From: Streptomyces rhizosphaerihabitans
GTDB taxonomy: Bacteria; Actinomycetota; Actinomycetes; Streptomycetales; Streptomycetaceae
Direction: 5' to 3'
Length of the DNA: 42,919 nucleotides
NCBI RefSeq assembly: GCF_025399795.1
Contig: NZ_JAODTZ010000064.1
Span: forward strand, 1-42,919
Shown here: positions 25,580 to 34,820 of the stretch, one piece after another
Numbering within the stretch: position 1 is the stretch's first letter
Layout of the letters: every line of letters begins with the position of its first letter
The notes under the pieces: generated by a model
What the model was told of the DNA's origin: nothing
What the model saw: the letters and a program-made list of their open reading frames with translations, nothing else
Database searches by the model: none
Position numbers and translations under genes: made by a program

Positions 25580-25741
25580 CACGTCACCTTCCGCCTCGTC
25601 GTGTCCCTTCGTAGGTATGACGGATGCGGGCGCGACAACTCATCACTGGGGTCGGTCGGCATGGCTGCTCAGCGTTGGATTTACCAGGTCTTGAGGGTGG
25701 CGACGGCCCGTTCACCGCGGCAGCGGATCCGGGCGCGCGAC

Positions 25742-25900
25742 AGCTGTAGTACGGCTTCTGATCGTGCACGCGGTCGATCGGGATCAGCCTGCCGTCGAGG
25801 ATGACGTAGGCCAGCAGCCGGGTCCTGGTCACAGCCTGGTGCAGGTCGCTGGCGTCCGCAGCGAGCGACCTGCTTCGCGCGCTGCTTGTACTGACGAACA
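25742..25900 (-). pseudogene. IS5-type (DDE_Tnp_4-like) transposase scrap
   Basis: A minus-strand segment of about 45 residues reads DLHQAVTRTRLLAYVILDG, then IPIDRVHDQKPYYS. It matches the region around the first catalytic aspartate (YVILDG) of IS5-related actinomycete transposases. Sequence on both sides no longer resembles a transposase, and no terminal repeats are visible. It is a short relic. Confidence 0.62.
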
Positions 25901-25970
25901 TCGAGGCCGCTTCAGGCAATTGATCCTTACCGCAGGCAGCCCACGACCAGCACAAGCACCCGGAACAGCG

Positions 25971-26339
25971 TCACTGAGTCGGGATCGGCTGGGTGAGGTT
26001 CACCGGGTTGCCGTCGGGGTCCTGGATGTGGGCGACGCGCTGTCCCCACGGCATGTCGTTGGGACCGCCGCAGACCGAGCCGCCCAGCGCCGTCACCCGG
26101 CCGAGCATCTCGTCGACGTCGTCGACAGCGATGCTGAGCAGGATCCGCGGTGCTGCCCCGGGCCCCACATTCGTCTTGGCCACCAGCCCGAGGTCCGTGT
26201 CGCCGATGCGCAAGCCGAGGTAGAAGGCCGGGCCTTCCGCCGGTATCCGGAAGATCTCCTCGGCGCCGAACAGTTTCGTATAGAAGCCGAGCAGGCCGTC
26301 CTGGTCGGCAGTGATGATCACTGGCTGGATGGTGGACAT
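25971..26339 (-). CDS. VOC-family (glyoxalase/bleomycin-resistance-like) protein
   Basis: This 122-residue single-domain VOC protein is of usual length. It starts MSTIQPVIITADQDGLLGFY and has the paired beta-alpha-beta-beta-beta modules of the family: FYTKLFGAEEIFRIPAEG, then FYLGLRIGDTDLGLV, followed by LLSIAVDDVDEML and a C-terminal AHIQDPDGNPVNLTQP with an acidic/aromatic strand. CAGGAG precedes the ATG. Relatives bind metals or small drugs; the substrate cannot be inferred. It stands alone in a relic-rich interval. Confidence 0.85.
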   Translation of the reverse strand: MSTIQPVIITADQDGLLGFYTKLFGAEEIFRIPAEGPAFYLGLRIGDTDLGLVAKTNVGPGAAPRILLSIAVDDVDEMLGRVTALGGSVCGGPNDMPWGQRVAHIQDPDGNPVNLTQPIPTQ

Positions 26340-26649
26340 GGCACTCCTGTCAAGAACGGTCGTGTCGCTGGGTAGACCGTTCGAGGACGGTGAACTCATC
26401 GGCAAAAAACCGCCCTGCCAGACGATCTGCACCCCAGACTGCCGCCCGCGACCAGTACGGCCAGCCCGAAACGGGGTCACACCACCCCTGCTGACCAGCC
26501 CGTTCAAGATGGCGCAGCCTCCCTGGACCTTCCCACCCCGTGCTTGCCCGTTCCCCAGACTTGCCCGCCTCGATTCCCCACCTCGTCGCAGCGTGGATGG
26601 GCCGACGTGTCACCCCCAGTCCTGCGGGCGATTGGGAATCGAGGAGAGG
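26340..26649. other. Intergenic stretch with no recognisable gene
   Basis: No frame on either strand shows coding bias or recognisable motifs here. The promoter of the leftward VOC gene must lie in the left part. Confidence 0.5.
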
Positions 26650-27063
26650 TCAGGCCCACGGGTCGCAATGATCTTCGGGGTCAGGTGCGTCGGAGTGCAG
26701 CATCTTGCGGAGGCAGCAATGCAGGCCGTTGCCTCCGATGCCCTCGACCGCACGCATCCAGGGAGCGGCGCCTACAGACGTGCTGTCTCCTCGGTGGCGA
26801 GATCGTCCAGAATGGCACGCAGTTCGCCTGGGACGGGGATGTCGGTAAGGCACATCCACGCGATTGCGGCGCTGACGCGCGCCTCGGGCGGCTGCATGGG
26901 ATCGGTCCAGCACGCGCGGGCCCACATCACCGCTTCCACGTCCTGGTGCGCTCGGGCCAGCTGCGCAATTGCCAGTACCAGGCCCGCGCGCACGGTCGGG
27001 GCGTGCTCGGTGACCAGCCGGCGGTGGAACGCGGTGACTTCGAGGACCCCTTCACGCCAAGTC
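26650..27063 (-). pseudogene. HEAT-repeat-like protein, frameshifted C-terminal remnant
   Basis: Two overlapping minus-strand frames join into one protein end. The first reads VTEHAPTVRAGLVLAIAQLA, then ARACWTDPMQPPEARVSAA and ELRAILDDLATEETARL before stopping near 26772. The next frame continues with PWMRAVEGIGGNGLHCCLRK and ends DPEDHCDPWA at 26650. The helical, Ala/Arg/Leu-rich pattern is that of HEAT-like repeat proteins of actinomycetes. One frameshift near 26770 and loss of the 5' part (nothing homologous past about 27063) make it a pseudogene. Confidence 0.6.
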
Positions 27064-27179
27064 CGTGATGTTTTTGGGGAAGTTGTCGCGGACTTGGACA
27101 TGGGTGCGGTCCCCGGAGTACGTGCAGGCCGTGGCGCGCGCCCGTTCGTCCGACGCTGCCCGGAGCGGGGCGGGCCGCG

Positions 27180-28670
27180 TCAGGACAGGTCGGCTATGAC
27201 CGTTTTGGTCTCGAGGTAGTTCTCCAGGACCGCGTGCCCCATCTCCCGGCCCCATCCGGACTGCTTGTAGCCGCCGAAGGGGAGGGCGGAGTCGAGGGCG
27301 TTCCAGGTGTTGACGAACACGGTTCCCGCCCGCATGGCGTCAGCCGTCCGGAAGGCCTTGCCCACGTCGCGGGTGAAGACACCGGCGGCCAGACCGTAGG
27401 GGTTGGCGCGCTCGATGTCCACGACGTCCTCGAGCCGGTCGAAGGGCAGGACCACCAGCACCGGACCGAAGATCTCCTCGTCGACGATCCTCATGCCGGG
27501 TGCGGTGCGCGTGAAGATCGTGGGCGGGACGAAGTACCCCGTGTCCGGCAGGATCTGGCCTCCTGTGTGCGGGACGGCCCCGTCGTGCACACCGGACTCG
27601 ACATAGCCCCGGACCCGGTCGAGCTGCTCCTTGGACACCAGTGGGCCGAGCTGGGTCGCGGGGTCGGCGCCCACGCCCACGACGAGCCGGTTCATCTCGG
27701 CGACCAGTCCCTCGACCACTTGGTCCAGTACCGGCCGCTGCACGTACAGACGGGAGCCGGCCATGCAGGACTCGCCCTGGTTGAAGAAGACGGCGCCGGC
27801 CGAAGCGGCCACGGCGCGTTCCAGGTCGGCGTCGGCGTAGACGATGTTCGGGGACTTGCCGCCCAGTTCCAGGGTCAGCTTCTTGAGGTTGCCCGCCGAG
27901 GCACGGACGATCTCCTTGCCGACCTCCGTGGAGCCGGTGAAGGCGACCTTGTCGACGTCCGGGTGGGCCGCCAGGGCCGCCCCGGTCCCTCCGTCGCCGG
28001 TCACGATGTTCACCACGCCGTCCGGGAAGCCCGCCTCCTGGATCAGTTCACCGAGCCGCAGCGCGCTCAGCGGGGTCTGCTCGGCGGGCTTGAGGACGAC
28101 GGTGCAGCCGGCCGCCAGTGCCGGGGCCAGTTTCCAGGCCGCCATCATCAGGGGGAAGTTCCAGGGGATGATCTGGCCGACCACGCCGATGGGCTCCCGT
28201 GTGGTGTAGGAGAGGAAGCTGCCGGGCGGCGCGGCCGAGAACGGGATCGTGTTGCCCTCGATCTTGGTGGTCCACCCGGACATGTAGTGGAACAGGTCGG
28301 CCGCCATCGGGATGTCCGCCATCGCCGCGTACGACACCGGCTTGCCGTTGTCCCGCGACTCGGTCAGGGCGAGTTCCCCGGCGTGCTCCAGGACGAGGTC
28401 GCCGAGCCGGTGGATGAGCCGGCCCCGCTGGGACGGGGACATCCGACGCCACGCCGAGCCCGGCTCGAAGGCGGCGCGGGCGGCGCGGACGGCGAGGTCC
28501 ACGTCCGCGGCGCCGCCCAGCGGCACCGTGGCCAGCGCCTGCTCCGTCGCGGGGTCCACGGTCTCCAGGACGGCGCCGTCGATGGCGTCCACCCACACAC
28601 CGTCCACCAGCATCTTCCGGGGCGCCGTGGAAATTCCGGGCGCAGGTATTTCCGTCGTCGTCACTGCCAT
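27180..28670 (-). CDS. NAD(P)+-dependent aldehyde dehydrogenase
   Basis: This full-length (496 aa) ALDH oxidises an aldehyde to a carboxylate. The signature residues fall at canonical numbers: N171 (IIPWNFPLMM), the cofactor loop VAFTGSTEVGKEI, general base E268 (LTLELGGKSPN) and catalytic C302 (FFNQGESCMAG). The C-terminal EEIFGPVLVV and YKQSGWGREMG are also typical. It resembles the betaine-/phenylacetaldehyde-type group. It diverges from the SDR gene at 28818 across a 147-bp AT-rich gap. Next to a polyene-type cluster and a carotenoid-cleavage dioxygenase, a likely role is oxidising a cleavage aldehyde, but this is inference. Confidence 0.93.
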   Translation of the reverse strand: MAVTTTEIPAPGISTAPRKMLVDGVWVDAIDGAVLETVDPATEQALATVPLGGAADVDLAVRAARAAFEPGSAWRRMSPSQRGRLIHRLGDLVLEHAGELALTESRDNGKPVSYAAMADIPMAADLFHYMSGWTTKIEGNTIPFSAAPPGSFLSYTTREPIGVVGQIIPWNFPLMMAAWKLAPALAAGCTVVLKPAEQTPLSALRLGELIQEAGFPDGVVNIVTGDGGTGAALAAHPDVDKVAFTGSTEVGKEIVRASAGNLKKLTLELGGKSPNIVYADADLERAVAASAGAVFFNQGESCMAGSRLYVQRPVLDQVVEGLVAEMNRLVVGVGADPATQLGPLVSKEQLDRVRGYVESGVHDGAVPHTGGQILPDTGYFVPPTIFTRTAPGMRIVDEEIFGPVLVVLPFDRLEDVVDIERANPYGLAAGVFTRDVGKAFRTADAMRAGTVFVNTWNALDSALPFGGYKQSGWGREMGHAVLENYLETKTVIADLS

Positions 28671-28734
28671 TTCCTCACTCCATTCTCGGACTTCAAGAAA
28701 ACGGTCGTCTTTTCTTCCGGTCGGCGGATATTGC

Positions 28735-28762
28735 TTGACACACGTCGCCGTCCGGATATTAC
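28735..28762 (+). promoter_or_regulatory. Candidate promoter of the SDR gene
   Basis: A consensus -35 hexamer TTGACA (28735-28740) is followed by an AT-rich -10 candidate TATTAC (28757-28762) at 16-bp spacing, 55 bases before the SDR start codon. The surrounding 147-bp intergenic gap between two divergent genes is much more AT-rich than its neighbours. Confidence 0.5.
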
Positions 28763-28817
28763 ATACCCCTGCCCGTCATGCATCCGCATTCCGGGCTTCC
28801 GGACGCGAGGAGACCTG

Positions 28818-29579
28818 ATGAGCACCGCATCCGAAAAACCCGTCGCCCTGGTCACCGGAGCAGGCCGGGGAATCGGCCGGGCGACCGCCTCGCTGCTCGC
28901 CGAGCGCGGCTATTCGGTCATCGCCCTGGACCAGGACGAATCCGCGGACAGCACGGCCCGTTCGGTCGGCGGGGTCGGTTGCCGTTGCGACGTCCGCGAC
29001 GCCGAGGGGCTCCGGTCCCTGGCGGCGGGACTGGACCGGCTCGACCTGCTGGTCAACAACGCCGGAGTGTGGACGTTCAGCTCCCTGGAGGAAATCGACA
29101 TGGAGCATTTCCGCCGCGTGCTCGATGTCAATGTCCTCGGTAATCTTCTCTGCACCCAGATTTTCGCTCCGATCATCGCGAACAGCGGTGGCGGGGCCAT
29201 TGTGAACGTCACCTCGTTCCTCGCCGAGACCGCCCGCGCGAATTCCGGCATCTATCCCGCGGCGAAGGCCGCTGTCATCGCCCTCACCAAACAGGCCGCC
29301 GCCGAATACGCCGACGCCGGAATCCGCGTCAACGCGGTCGGCCCCGGCCTCATCCGCACCGAGGGGGTCTCCGGTCTGTTCGGCCCGGACCCCGCCGAAC
29401 ACGCCCGGCGCGGGGCGTATCTCCCTCTCGGCCGGCTCGGCGAGGCCGAAGACATCGCGGGCGTCATCGCCTTCCTGGGCTCCGCCGAGGCCCGCTACAT
29501 CACGGGGCAGACGCTGTATGCGGACGGTGGCATCGGCGTCGGCACCATGCGGTTCCTCCACCAGGCCTGGACACCCTGA
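28818..29579 (+). CDS. Short-chain dehydrogenase/reductase (classical SDR)
   Basis: This 253-residue classical SDR has TGAGRGIG at 13-20 (NAD(P) binding), NNAG at 80-83, catalytic S133, Y146 and K150 (IYPAAK, YxxxK), and a C-terminal RYITGQTLYADGG. D38 after the second strand (IALDQDE) suggests NAD(H) preference. GAGGAG lies 7 nt upstream of the ATG. Such enzymes interconvert alcohols and ketones. It is transcribed away from the ALDH gene and toward the leftward synthase operon, with a strong shared terminator in between, so it may supply a tailoring oxidation or reduction. Confidence 0.92.
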   Translation: MSTASEKPVALVTGAGRGIGRATASLLAERGYSVIALDQDESADSTARSVGGVGCRCDVRDAEGLRSLAAGLDRLDLLVNNAGVWTFSSLEEIDMEHFRRVLDVNVLGNLLCTQIFAPIIANSGGGAIVNVTSFLAETARANSGIYPAAKAAVIALTKQAAAEYADAGIRVNAVGPGLIRTEGVSGLFGPDPAEHARRGAYLPLGRLGEAEDIAGVIAFLGSAEARYITGQTLYADGGIGVGTMRFLHQAWTP

Positions 29580-29590
29580 CTCCGGTCCGT

Positions 29591-29622
29591 CCGGCCGGGC
29601 AGCGGCGGCGCTGCCCGGCCGG
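29591..29622. terminator. Strong bidirectional hairpin between convergent genes
   Basis: CCGGCCGGGCAGCG (29591-29604), a 4-base loop, and the exact reverse complement (29609-29622) form a 14-bp GC-only stem. It lies between the stops of the SDR (+) and dioxygenase (-) genes. No long T-run follows, as is common in Streptomyces terminators. Confidence 0.78.
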
Positions 29623-29653
29623 GCCGGTCCGTGCCGGCCGCGACCGGTCCGGA

Positions 29654-31093
29654 TCAGCGGAGCAGATCCGGGAAGAACTGTCCGTGGAAGTCGTTCGGAA
29701 TGTGGTGCGGCACCTCGGCCCGGCCCAGTTCCTCGAACGACGGCCCGTCGAGGACCAGCAGGAACGACCGTTCGCTCCGCGCGTCCAGCACGCCCGAGAG
29801 CACCACGCCGTCGTCCTCCCGGGTGGCCCCCGGGCGCGGCACGAACACTGCCTCGCCGGGGAAGCAGCCCTTCTCGTACCAGGCCTGGTGCGTGCCTGCC
29901 ACCACGTCGACCTTCAGCAGCCTGTTCATCGCGCGCGGACTGCGCGGGGAATGCCCGAGGCCGTAGGCGTAGCGGTACGCCCTGCCGTTGTGCTGCCGGT
30001 AGTTGATGCGCGGCATCTCCACGCCGGCGTCGGCGAGCGGCTCCCACCCGACCGAGCCGCCGGGGCGCGCCAACGGCAGCGTGTAGCGCCGCAGTTGGTA
30101 TCCGTACGCCGTGAGGTCGAACTGGTCCTCCGTCGGTTCGAGACCGAGCACGGTCTCGTAGGGATGGTGCGTGGCCGCGATGTCGACCAGAAGGTCCCTG
30201 CCCGACTCGACGGCGTTGACGTGGTGGAAGGCGAAGAACGCCTCGCTCTCGAAGACGGCGGCCAGCCGGCCCTCCCGCTTGTCCACCACGAGGAACCGGG
30301 CAGGCCGCTCGGGCCGCCAGCTGAAGGTGTCCAGGAAGGGGCTGCGGACCTGCCGGAAACGTTCGGTGTCGATGACGACCGGGAACTCCACGAGGACGAC
30401 GTAGTTCTCGGTCGCGGCGAAGCTGTGCATGTAGCACGGCTCGTCGACCTCGATCGTGGCCAGCGGGCGCTGGACGAGCTCGTCGTCCGGGACGTAGAAG
30501 AGCTGGTACGCCGGTCGGTCCGCCATCGACGTGGTGTAGTTGATCAGCACGCGCCGGTCGAAGTCGAAGTGCGGGTGCGGCGTGGAGGTCTCGCCCTGGA
30601 TCCGGCCCTCGAACGGGACCTCGCCCAGCGTCTCCAGCGTCCGCGGGTCGAACTCGTTGGCCAGGGGCTGCTCCGCGAAGGCGAAGTAACGCCCGGCCAT
30701 CCGGGCCACGTTGACGTTGGTGTTGTCGGTGACGTTCGGTGAGTAGGCCGCGAAGTGCCGTCCGAAGAGCCGCTCGCAGGGGTCGTGGCCGAACTGCTTC
30801 CCGTAGAGCTGGTCCTTGGTGGTGGCCAGGTCGTACGCCGTCGTACGCAGGAACTTGTTCGCGTACTTCACCCGGCCGTCCGCGAAGGAGAACGCGTGGA
30901 GCATCGCCAGACCGTTGAACCAGTGCGTGAGCCGGTAGTCGCCGACCTCGAACTTCGCCGGTCCGTTGCGCAGCAGGGTGCCGCTCAGCCAGTCGGGGAC
31001 GGCGCCCCTGACCGGCAGCCGGTCCAGCGACACCTCCCGGTCGAGGGTGGTGAAGCCGGCGAAGTCCGGCAGCGGCGGCCTGGTGGTGCTCAT
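29654..31093 (-). CDS. Carotenoid-cleavage (RPE65-type) dioxygenase
   Basis: This 479-residue carotenoid oxygenase is of usual length. The four iron-binding histidines of the seven-bladed propeller are in place: H173 or H175 (TPHPHFD), H223 (CYMHSFAAT), H290 or H291 (FAFHHVNAV) and H470 (IPNDFHGQFF). The N-terminal SGTLLRNGP and HWFNGLAMLHAF are also typical. These enzymes split a C=C bond of a polyene or stilbene with O2, giving two carbonyls. The start overlaps the stop of the upstream P450 gene (ATGA), so it belongs to the synthase operon. No carotenoid genes are visible, hence the substrate may be the cluster's own polyene. Confidence 0.93.
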   Translation of the reverse strand: MSTTRPPLPDFAGFTTLDREVSLDRLPVRGAVPDWLSGTLLRNGPAKFEVGDYRLTHWFNGLAMLHAFSFADGRVKYANKFLRTTAYDLATTKDQLYGKQFGHDPCERLFGRHFAAYSPNVTDNTNVNVARMAGRYFAFAEQPLANEFDPRTLETLGEVPFEGRIQGETSTPHPHFDFDRRVLINYTTSMADRPAYQLFYVPDDELVQRPLATIEVDEPCYMHSFAATENYVVLVEFPVVIDTERFRQVRSPFLDTFSWRPERPARFLVVDKREGRLAAVFESEAFFAFHHVNAVESGRDLLVDIAATHHPYETVLGLEPTEDQFDLTAYGYQLRRYTLPLARPGGSVGWEPLADAGVEMPRINYRQHNGRAYRYAYGLGHSPRSPRAMNRLLKVDVVAGTHQAWYEKGCFPGEAVFVPRPGATREDDGVVLSGVLDARSERSFLLVLDGPSFEELGRAEVPHHIPNDFHGQFFPDLLR

Positions 31094-32337
31094 CGTGTCT
31101 CCTTCGCGTCGAAGGTCATCGGCATGACGTGAGGACCGCGGAACGTGGCGGTGGCCGCCCGGTGTACCCGGGAGGGGTCGGCCTTCGGTCCGGTCACCCG
31201 CTCCAGGAAGCTCTGTACGGCGATCTCGTTGACGAGCTGTCCGAGCCGCCCGCCCAGGCAGTAGTGGGCCCCGTGGCCCAGCGCGAGGTTCGGGGCGCGC
31301 GGACGGTCCGGGTCGATCCGGTCGGGGTCGGCGAAGGCCGCGGGGTCGCGGTGTGCCGCGCCGATCCAGACGAACACCTCCTGGCCCTCCTCGATGAGCC
31401 GGCCGCCGAGCTCCACGGGCTCGGTCGCGCGCCGCTTGGTGAGCTGCACCGAGCTGTCGTACCGCAGGAACTCGGGCGTGGCCGCGGGCACCCGGGAGGG
31501 GTCGGCGGCGACCTTGGCGTACACCTCGGGCTGGGCCAGGAGGGCCAGCACGGTGTTCCCGATCTGGTGGGCGGTCGTCGTCTGACCGGCTGTCAGCAGG
31601 AAGATCAGGTTGCCCAGCAGCTCCTCCTCGCTGCTGAACCCGCCGTCCTCCCAGGCGTCGGCCACGGTCTGCATCAGGTCGTCGGTGCGCCGGTCGCGGC
31701 GCCTGGCCAACTGCGCGCGGAAGTAGTCCATGTACTTCCCGATCCCGGCCAGGTGGTATTCCGGGTGTTCCTTGCTGAGCGGCCCTTCGTCCACGAGCAG
31801 TCCCCAGCTGAGGATGAACTTCCAGACCGTGTCCCGGTCCTCCCGCGGGACGCCGAGAACCCGGCAGACCGTCTCGGACGGCAGTGCCATGGCGTAGTCC
31901 GCCATGAAGTCCATCTCCCCGCGGGGCAGCACCGCGTCCAGCAGGCGGTGCGCGGACCGCTCGATGTCCCCGCGCATCGCCTCCACCGAGCGCGCCAGGA
32001 AGGGCTGCGACAACGCCTTGCGGATGCGCTGGTGGTCCGGTGCGTCGCTGACGAACACCTGGGTGTGCAGGGCGCGCAGCGGGGACGCGGTGCGCTCGGT
32101 GCCGGTCGCCGGGTCCCACTGGGGGCGGCGGGCGGAGAATCGCGGGTCGCGCAGCGCGGTGAGCGCGGTTTCGTAGCCGGTCACCATCCAGGCGCCGGCG
32201 TCTCCCATCCACGGGTCCCAGAGCACCGGGTCCGTCTCACGGGCCCGCCGGTACAGCGGATACGGGTCGTCGATGAACTCGGGCCGGTACACGTGCGACA
32301 GCGACACTTCGGGAGCGGTCGGCTGCGGCTGCGTCAT
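31090..32337 (-). CDS. Cytochrome P450 (415 aa)
   Basis: This is a soluble bacterial class I P450 of normal length. The heme loop is LGHGAHYCLGG with ligand C360 (the usual Phe is replaced by Leu at the loop start). The I-helix oxygen groove is AGQTTT (250-255), and ExxR is E289-R292 (PEFLRYD). It resembles the CYP105/107-type groups that hydroxylate polyketides, and needs separate ferredoxin and reductase, not encoded here. ATG overlaps the upstream TGA (ATGA) and its own TGA overlaps the dioxygenase start, so it is translationally coupled on both sides. Likely tailoring enzyme of the operon product. Confidence 0.93.
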   Translation of the reverse strand: MTQPQPTAPEVSLSHVYRPEFIDDPYPLYRRARETDPVLWDPWMGDAGAWMVTGYETALTALRDPRFSARRPQWDPATGTERTASPLRALHTQVFVSDAPDHQRIRKALSQPFLARSVEAMRGDIERSAHRLLDAVLPRGEMDFMADYAMALPSETVCRVLGVPREDRDTVWKFILSWGLLVDEGPLSKEHPEYHLAGIGKYMDYFRAQLARRRDRRTDDLMQTVADAWEDGGFSSEEELLGNLIFLLTAGQTTTAHQIGNTVLALLAQPEVYAKVAADPSRVPAATPEFLRYDSSVQLTKRRATEPVELGGRLIEEGQEVFVWIGAAHRDPAAFADPDRIDPDRPRAPNLALGHGAHYCLGGRLGQLVNEIAVQSFLERVTGPKADPSRVHRAATATFRGPHVMPMTFDAKETR

Positions 32338-34820
32338 CGCTGATCTCCTCGGTAGGCGACGCCGGAAAGACAAAGTGCGCGGTCGTCGGCGCCGGACACC
32401 GTCCAGTGGCCGGCGGCCGGGCTTCCCCGGGCGACGAGCGCCTCGCCCGGAGCCGGTACGGGGATCCCGCCCTTCACCTCGATGCGGCGGACCGCGAGCA
32501 CGGTGCCCGGGGCGTGCTCCGCCGTGCGGCGGAAGACGTTCTCCAGGGCGGTCAGCGGGAGCGTGCTGACCGGCCAGCCGGGCAGCACCCACAGATCGCC
32601 GGCCGGCGTCTCACGGATCTCGGCCGTACACGTGTCCCCCGGTCCGGTGTGCCAGCGGGCCCGCCGCAGGACCAGACCCGACCAGCGCAGCGGGAGCCCC
32701 GCCGTGTCAGGGCGCGGGGGCCGAGGGGAAACAGCGGCGGCCCCGTAGGTGTCGGCCTCGCCGATGCCGTACGACTCCCCCGCCCAGTCCTCGTCGGCGC
32801 CGCCCTGTACGGCGTACGGCGCGACCGGCGCGTCCGCGTGGCGGTACGCCAGCCGCAGCCTGGCTGCCTCACGGCCGGTGCCGGCGTGGTGGAACCGGAC
32901 GTCGGCGATCCAGCGGCCTTCGGTGTAGCCCGCGGTGACCGACCGCCGAAGGGCGATGCCGCCGTGCCGGAGGCGGAGTTCGGGGAGGGCGACGTACACG
33001 TCCTCCAGAAACTGCAGGGCCAGCGGGGCGTAGTCCCGCGGCTGCACCCAGGCGGCGCCCCGTACCGCGTTCTCCAGCAGCAGGGAGACCGGCAGCGAGG
33101 GCTCCCCGCCGACCAGCACGTCGTTCAGGACGGGTGCGTGCGCGCTGTCGAGGGCGAACAGCGCGCTCTGCTCGGCATGCGGCACATTGGTGCGCAGATC
33201 GCCCAGGTGGAACACGGCGGACAGTACGTCCCGGTGGCCCGGCAGATCCGCGCTCACCCGGTAGCCGCGACTCTGGTGCGGGCCGAGCGCGCGGCCCAGC
33301 GGGCCGATGTAGGTGACCTCGCCGCGGGTGGCGGCCGTCAGCTCCCGCGTCCACAGGTCGAGCCCCTCCCCCACGTCGAGTGCCGCCATGTAGCGCAGCG
33401 TGGCCTCGAAGTTGGCGACCATGCCGAGCCGGTCCCAGGTGGGCCAGCACAGCGTCATCACGGGGAACGCGGCCCGCGGCCCGGCCCAGAGGCCGAGGCG
33501 GGTGAGTCCGTCGTTCGCGGCGGCGTAGTCGAGCTGGCCGACCATGCCGCCCAGCCGTCCGGTGAGGGAGCCGACGTTGCAGAAGAACTTCAGGGGCAGC
33601 TCACGCACCGCGCAGAAGAGGTTCACGAAGCCGTCGACCTTGGTGGCGACCGTGCTCAGGAACTCGTCGTCGGTCTTCTTGGGCAGCCGCGCGGGTGTGT
33701 CGACACCCGCGTTGTGCACCACGGCGGTGATCGCTCTCCCGTACCGGGCGACCAGGGCCGCGGTCTGATCGCGGTCGGTGACGTCGCACACCTCGTAGGA
33801 GATGCGCAGGCCGGCCCGCCGGGCCTGTTCCAGGTGCCGGACGAGTTCCCGGTCGCGCCGGGCGGCATGGACGGCGGCGCGGACGGCCGCCAGCCCGCGG
33901 CCCTGCCGCGGCTGCGCCCACAGGCTCCGCTCATGGGCTCTGAACCGCTCGTCGTCGAGCGCGCGGGACGGGTCGTCCGGGCCGGGCAGCGGGCCGCGTC
34001 CGGTGACGACCACCCGGCAGCCGTGGCGGGCCGCCAGCGTCCGCGCGAGCCGCCAGCCGATGCCGCGTCCACCGCCGGAGAGCAGTACCAGGTCCCCGGC
34101 GTCCAGGGACAGCGCCGGTGGGCCGGCGTCCTCCGGGACCGCCTCCAGGGTGCGGCGGCGGCCCGCACGGTAACCGACCTCGAACAGGCCCCACCGGTAC
34201 AGCTCGTGGGTGATCCGCCGCGGCAGCTCCGCGAGGTCGGCGAGGTCGGTGTCCACCACGCGGGTGTTGCAGTTGGCGATCTCCCGGTGCAGGGTCTTGG
34301 CCAGTCCGGCCCAGATGCCGCCGAGCGGCTGCGTGGCCGTTCCGGCGTCGTCCGGAGCGTCGTACCCCATGCCGCCCCCGAGGTAGGTGACGGCCACGTA
34401 GAACAGCCGCTGCGCGTCCGGTTCCCGCTGCCAGTGCGGGTAGCAGGCCCGCAGCGCGGTCACCGAGCGCAGCAGCGCCCGCCGATAGCCGTGGTGTTCT
34501 CCCGGTACGAAGGAGTCGGTGTGCCCCAGGTCCACCAGCCCGTCGGGCGCCTCGCCCGCGACCGGCCACCGCCCCGAGTCGTCCGCGCGGGCCTCGGCAC
34601 CCGCGGCCCGCAGAGCGCGGGCGACGGCGCGGGCCAGCGGGGGTGTGCCGCCGAGGACGAGCACCTTGGCCCCGCGCAGGGCCGGTGCCGGATGCTGTGG
34701 TGGATCGGCCGCGGTGACGGTCCGCCACCGGACACGGTGCACCGGGGCCACGGCCGACGCCGGGGCCAAGGACGGTGCCGGGGCGGTCGCCACGGACGCC
34801 GACCGGGTGACGGCGCTCAT
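32334..34820 (-). CDS. Ketoreductase - dehydratase-like bidomain PKS protein (828 aa)
   Basis: Residues ~40-235 form a KR structural subdomain-like half. Residues ~240-500 are a PKS-type catalytic KR: nucleotide motif GGGRGIG at 249-255, S418 (CNVGSLTGR), Y432 and N436 (LDYAAANDG). Residues ~550-828 resemble a PKS double-hotdog dehydratase: HAPVLNDVLVGGEPSLP aligns with the HxxxGxxxxP motif, but the catalytic His is Val568, so the first hotdog is probably inactive as a dehydratase. It has no KS, AT or ACP and must act in trans on the carrier protein. Start and stop overlap both neighbours (ATGA). A stand-alone KR-DH of this kind is unusual. Confidence 0.85.
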   Translation of the reverse strand: MSAVTRSASVATAPAPSLAPASAVAPVHRVRWRTVTAADPPQHPAPALRGAKVLVLGGTPPLARAVARALRAAGAEARADDSGRWPVAGEAPDGLVDLGHTDSFVPGEHHGYRRALLRSVTALRACYPHWQREPDAQRLFYVAVTYLGGGMGYDAPDDAGTATQPLGGIWAGLAKTLHREIANCNTRVVDTDLADLAELPRRITHELYRWGLFEVGYRAGRRRTLEAVPEDAGPPALSLDAGDLVLLSGGGRGIGWRLARTLAARHGCRVVVTGRGPLPGPDDPSRALDDERFRAHERSLWAQPRQGRGLAAVRAAVHAARRDRELVRHLEQARRAGLRISYEVCDVTDRDQTAALVARYGRAITAVVHNAGVDTPARLPKKTDDEFLSTVATKVDGFVNLFCAVRELPLKFFCNVGSLTGRLGGMVGQLDYAAANDGLTRLGLWAGPRAAFPVMTLCWPTWDRLGMVANFEATLRYMAALDVGEGLDLWTRELTAATRGEVTYIGPLGRALGPHQSRGYRVSADLPGHRDVLSAVFHLGDLRTNVPHAEQSALFALDSAHAPVLNDVLVGGEPSLPVSLLLENAVRGAAWVQPRDYAPLALQFLEDVYVALPELRLRHGGIALRRSVTAGYTEGRWIADVRFHHAGTGREAARLRLAYRHADAPVAPYAVQGGADEDWAGESYGIGEADTYGAAAVSPRPPRPDTAGLPLRWSGLVLRRARWHTGPGDTCTAEIRETPAGDLWVLPGWPVSTLPLTALENVFRRTAEHAPGTVLAVRRIEVKGGIPVPAPGEALVARGSPAAGHWTVSGADDRALCLSGVAYRGDQR

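Noticed and set aside
27058..27096. 8-bp inverted repeat CAAGTCCG...CGGACTTG.
   Set aside because: Short arms with a 23-base spacer and no clear element around it; may be chance.
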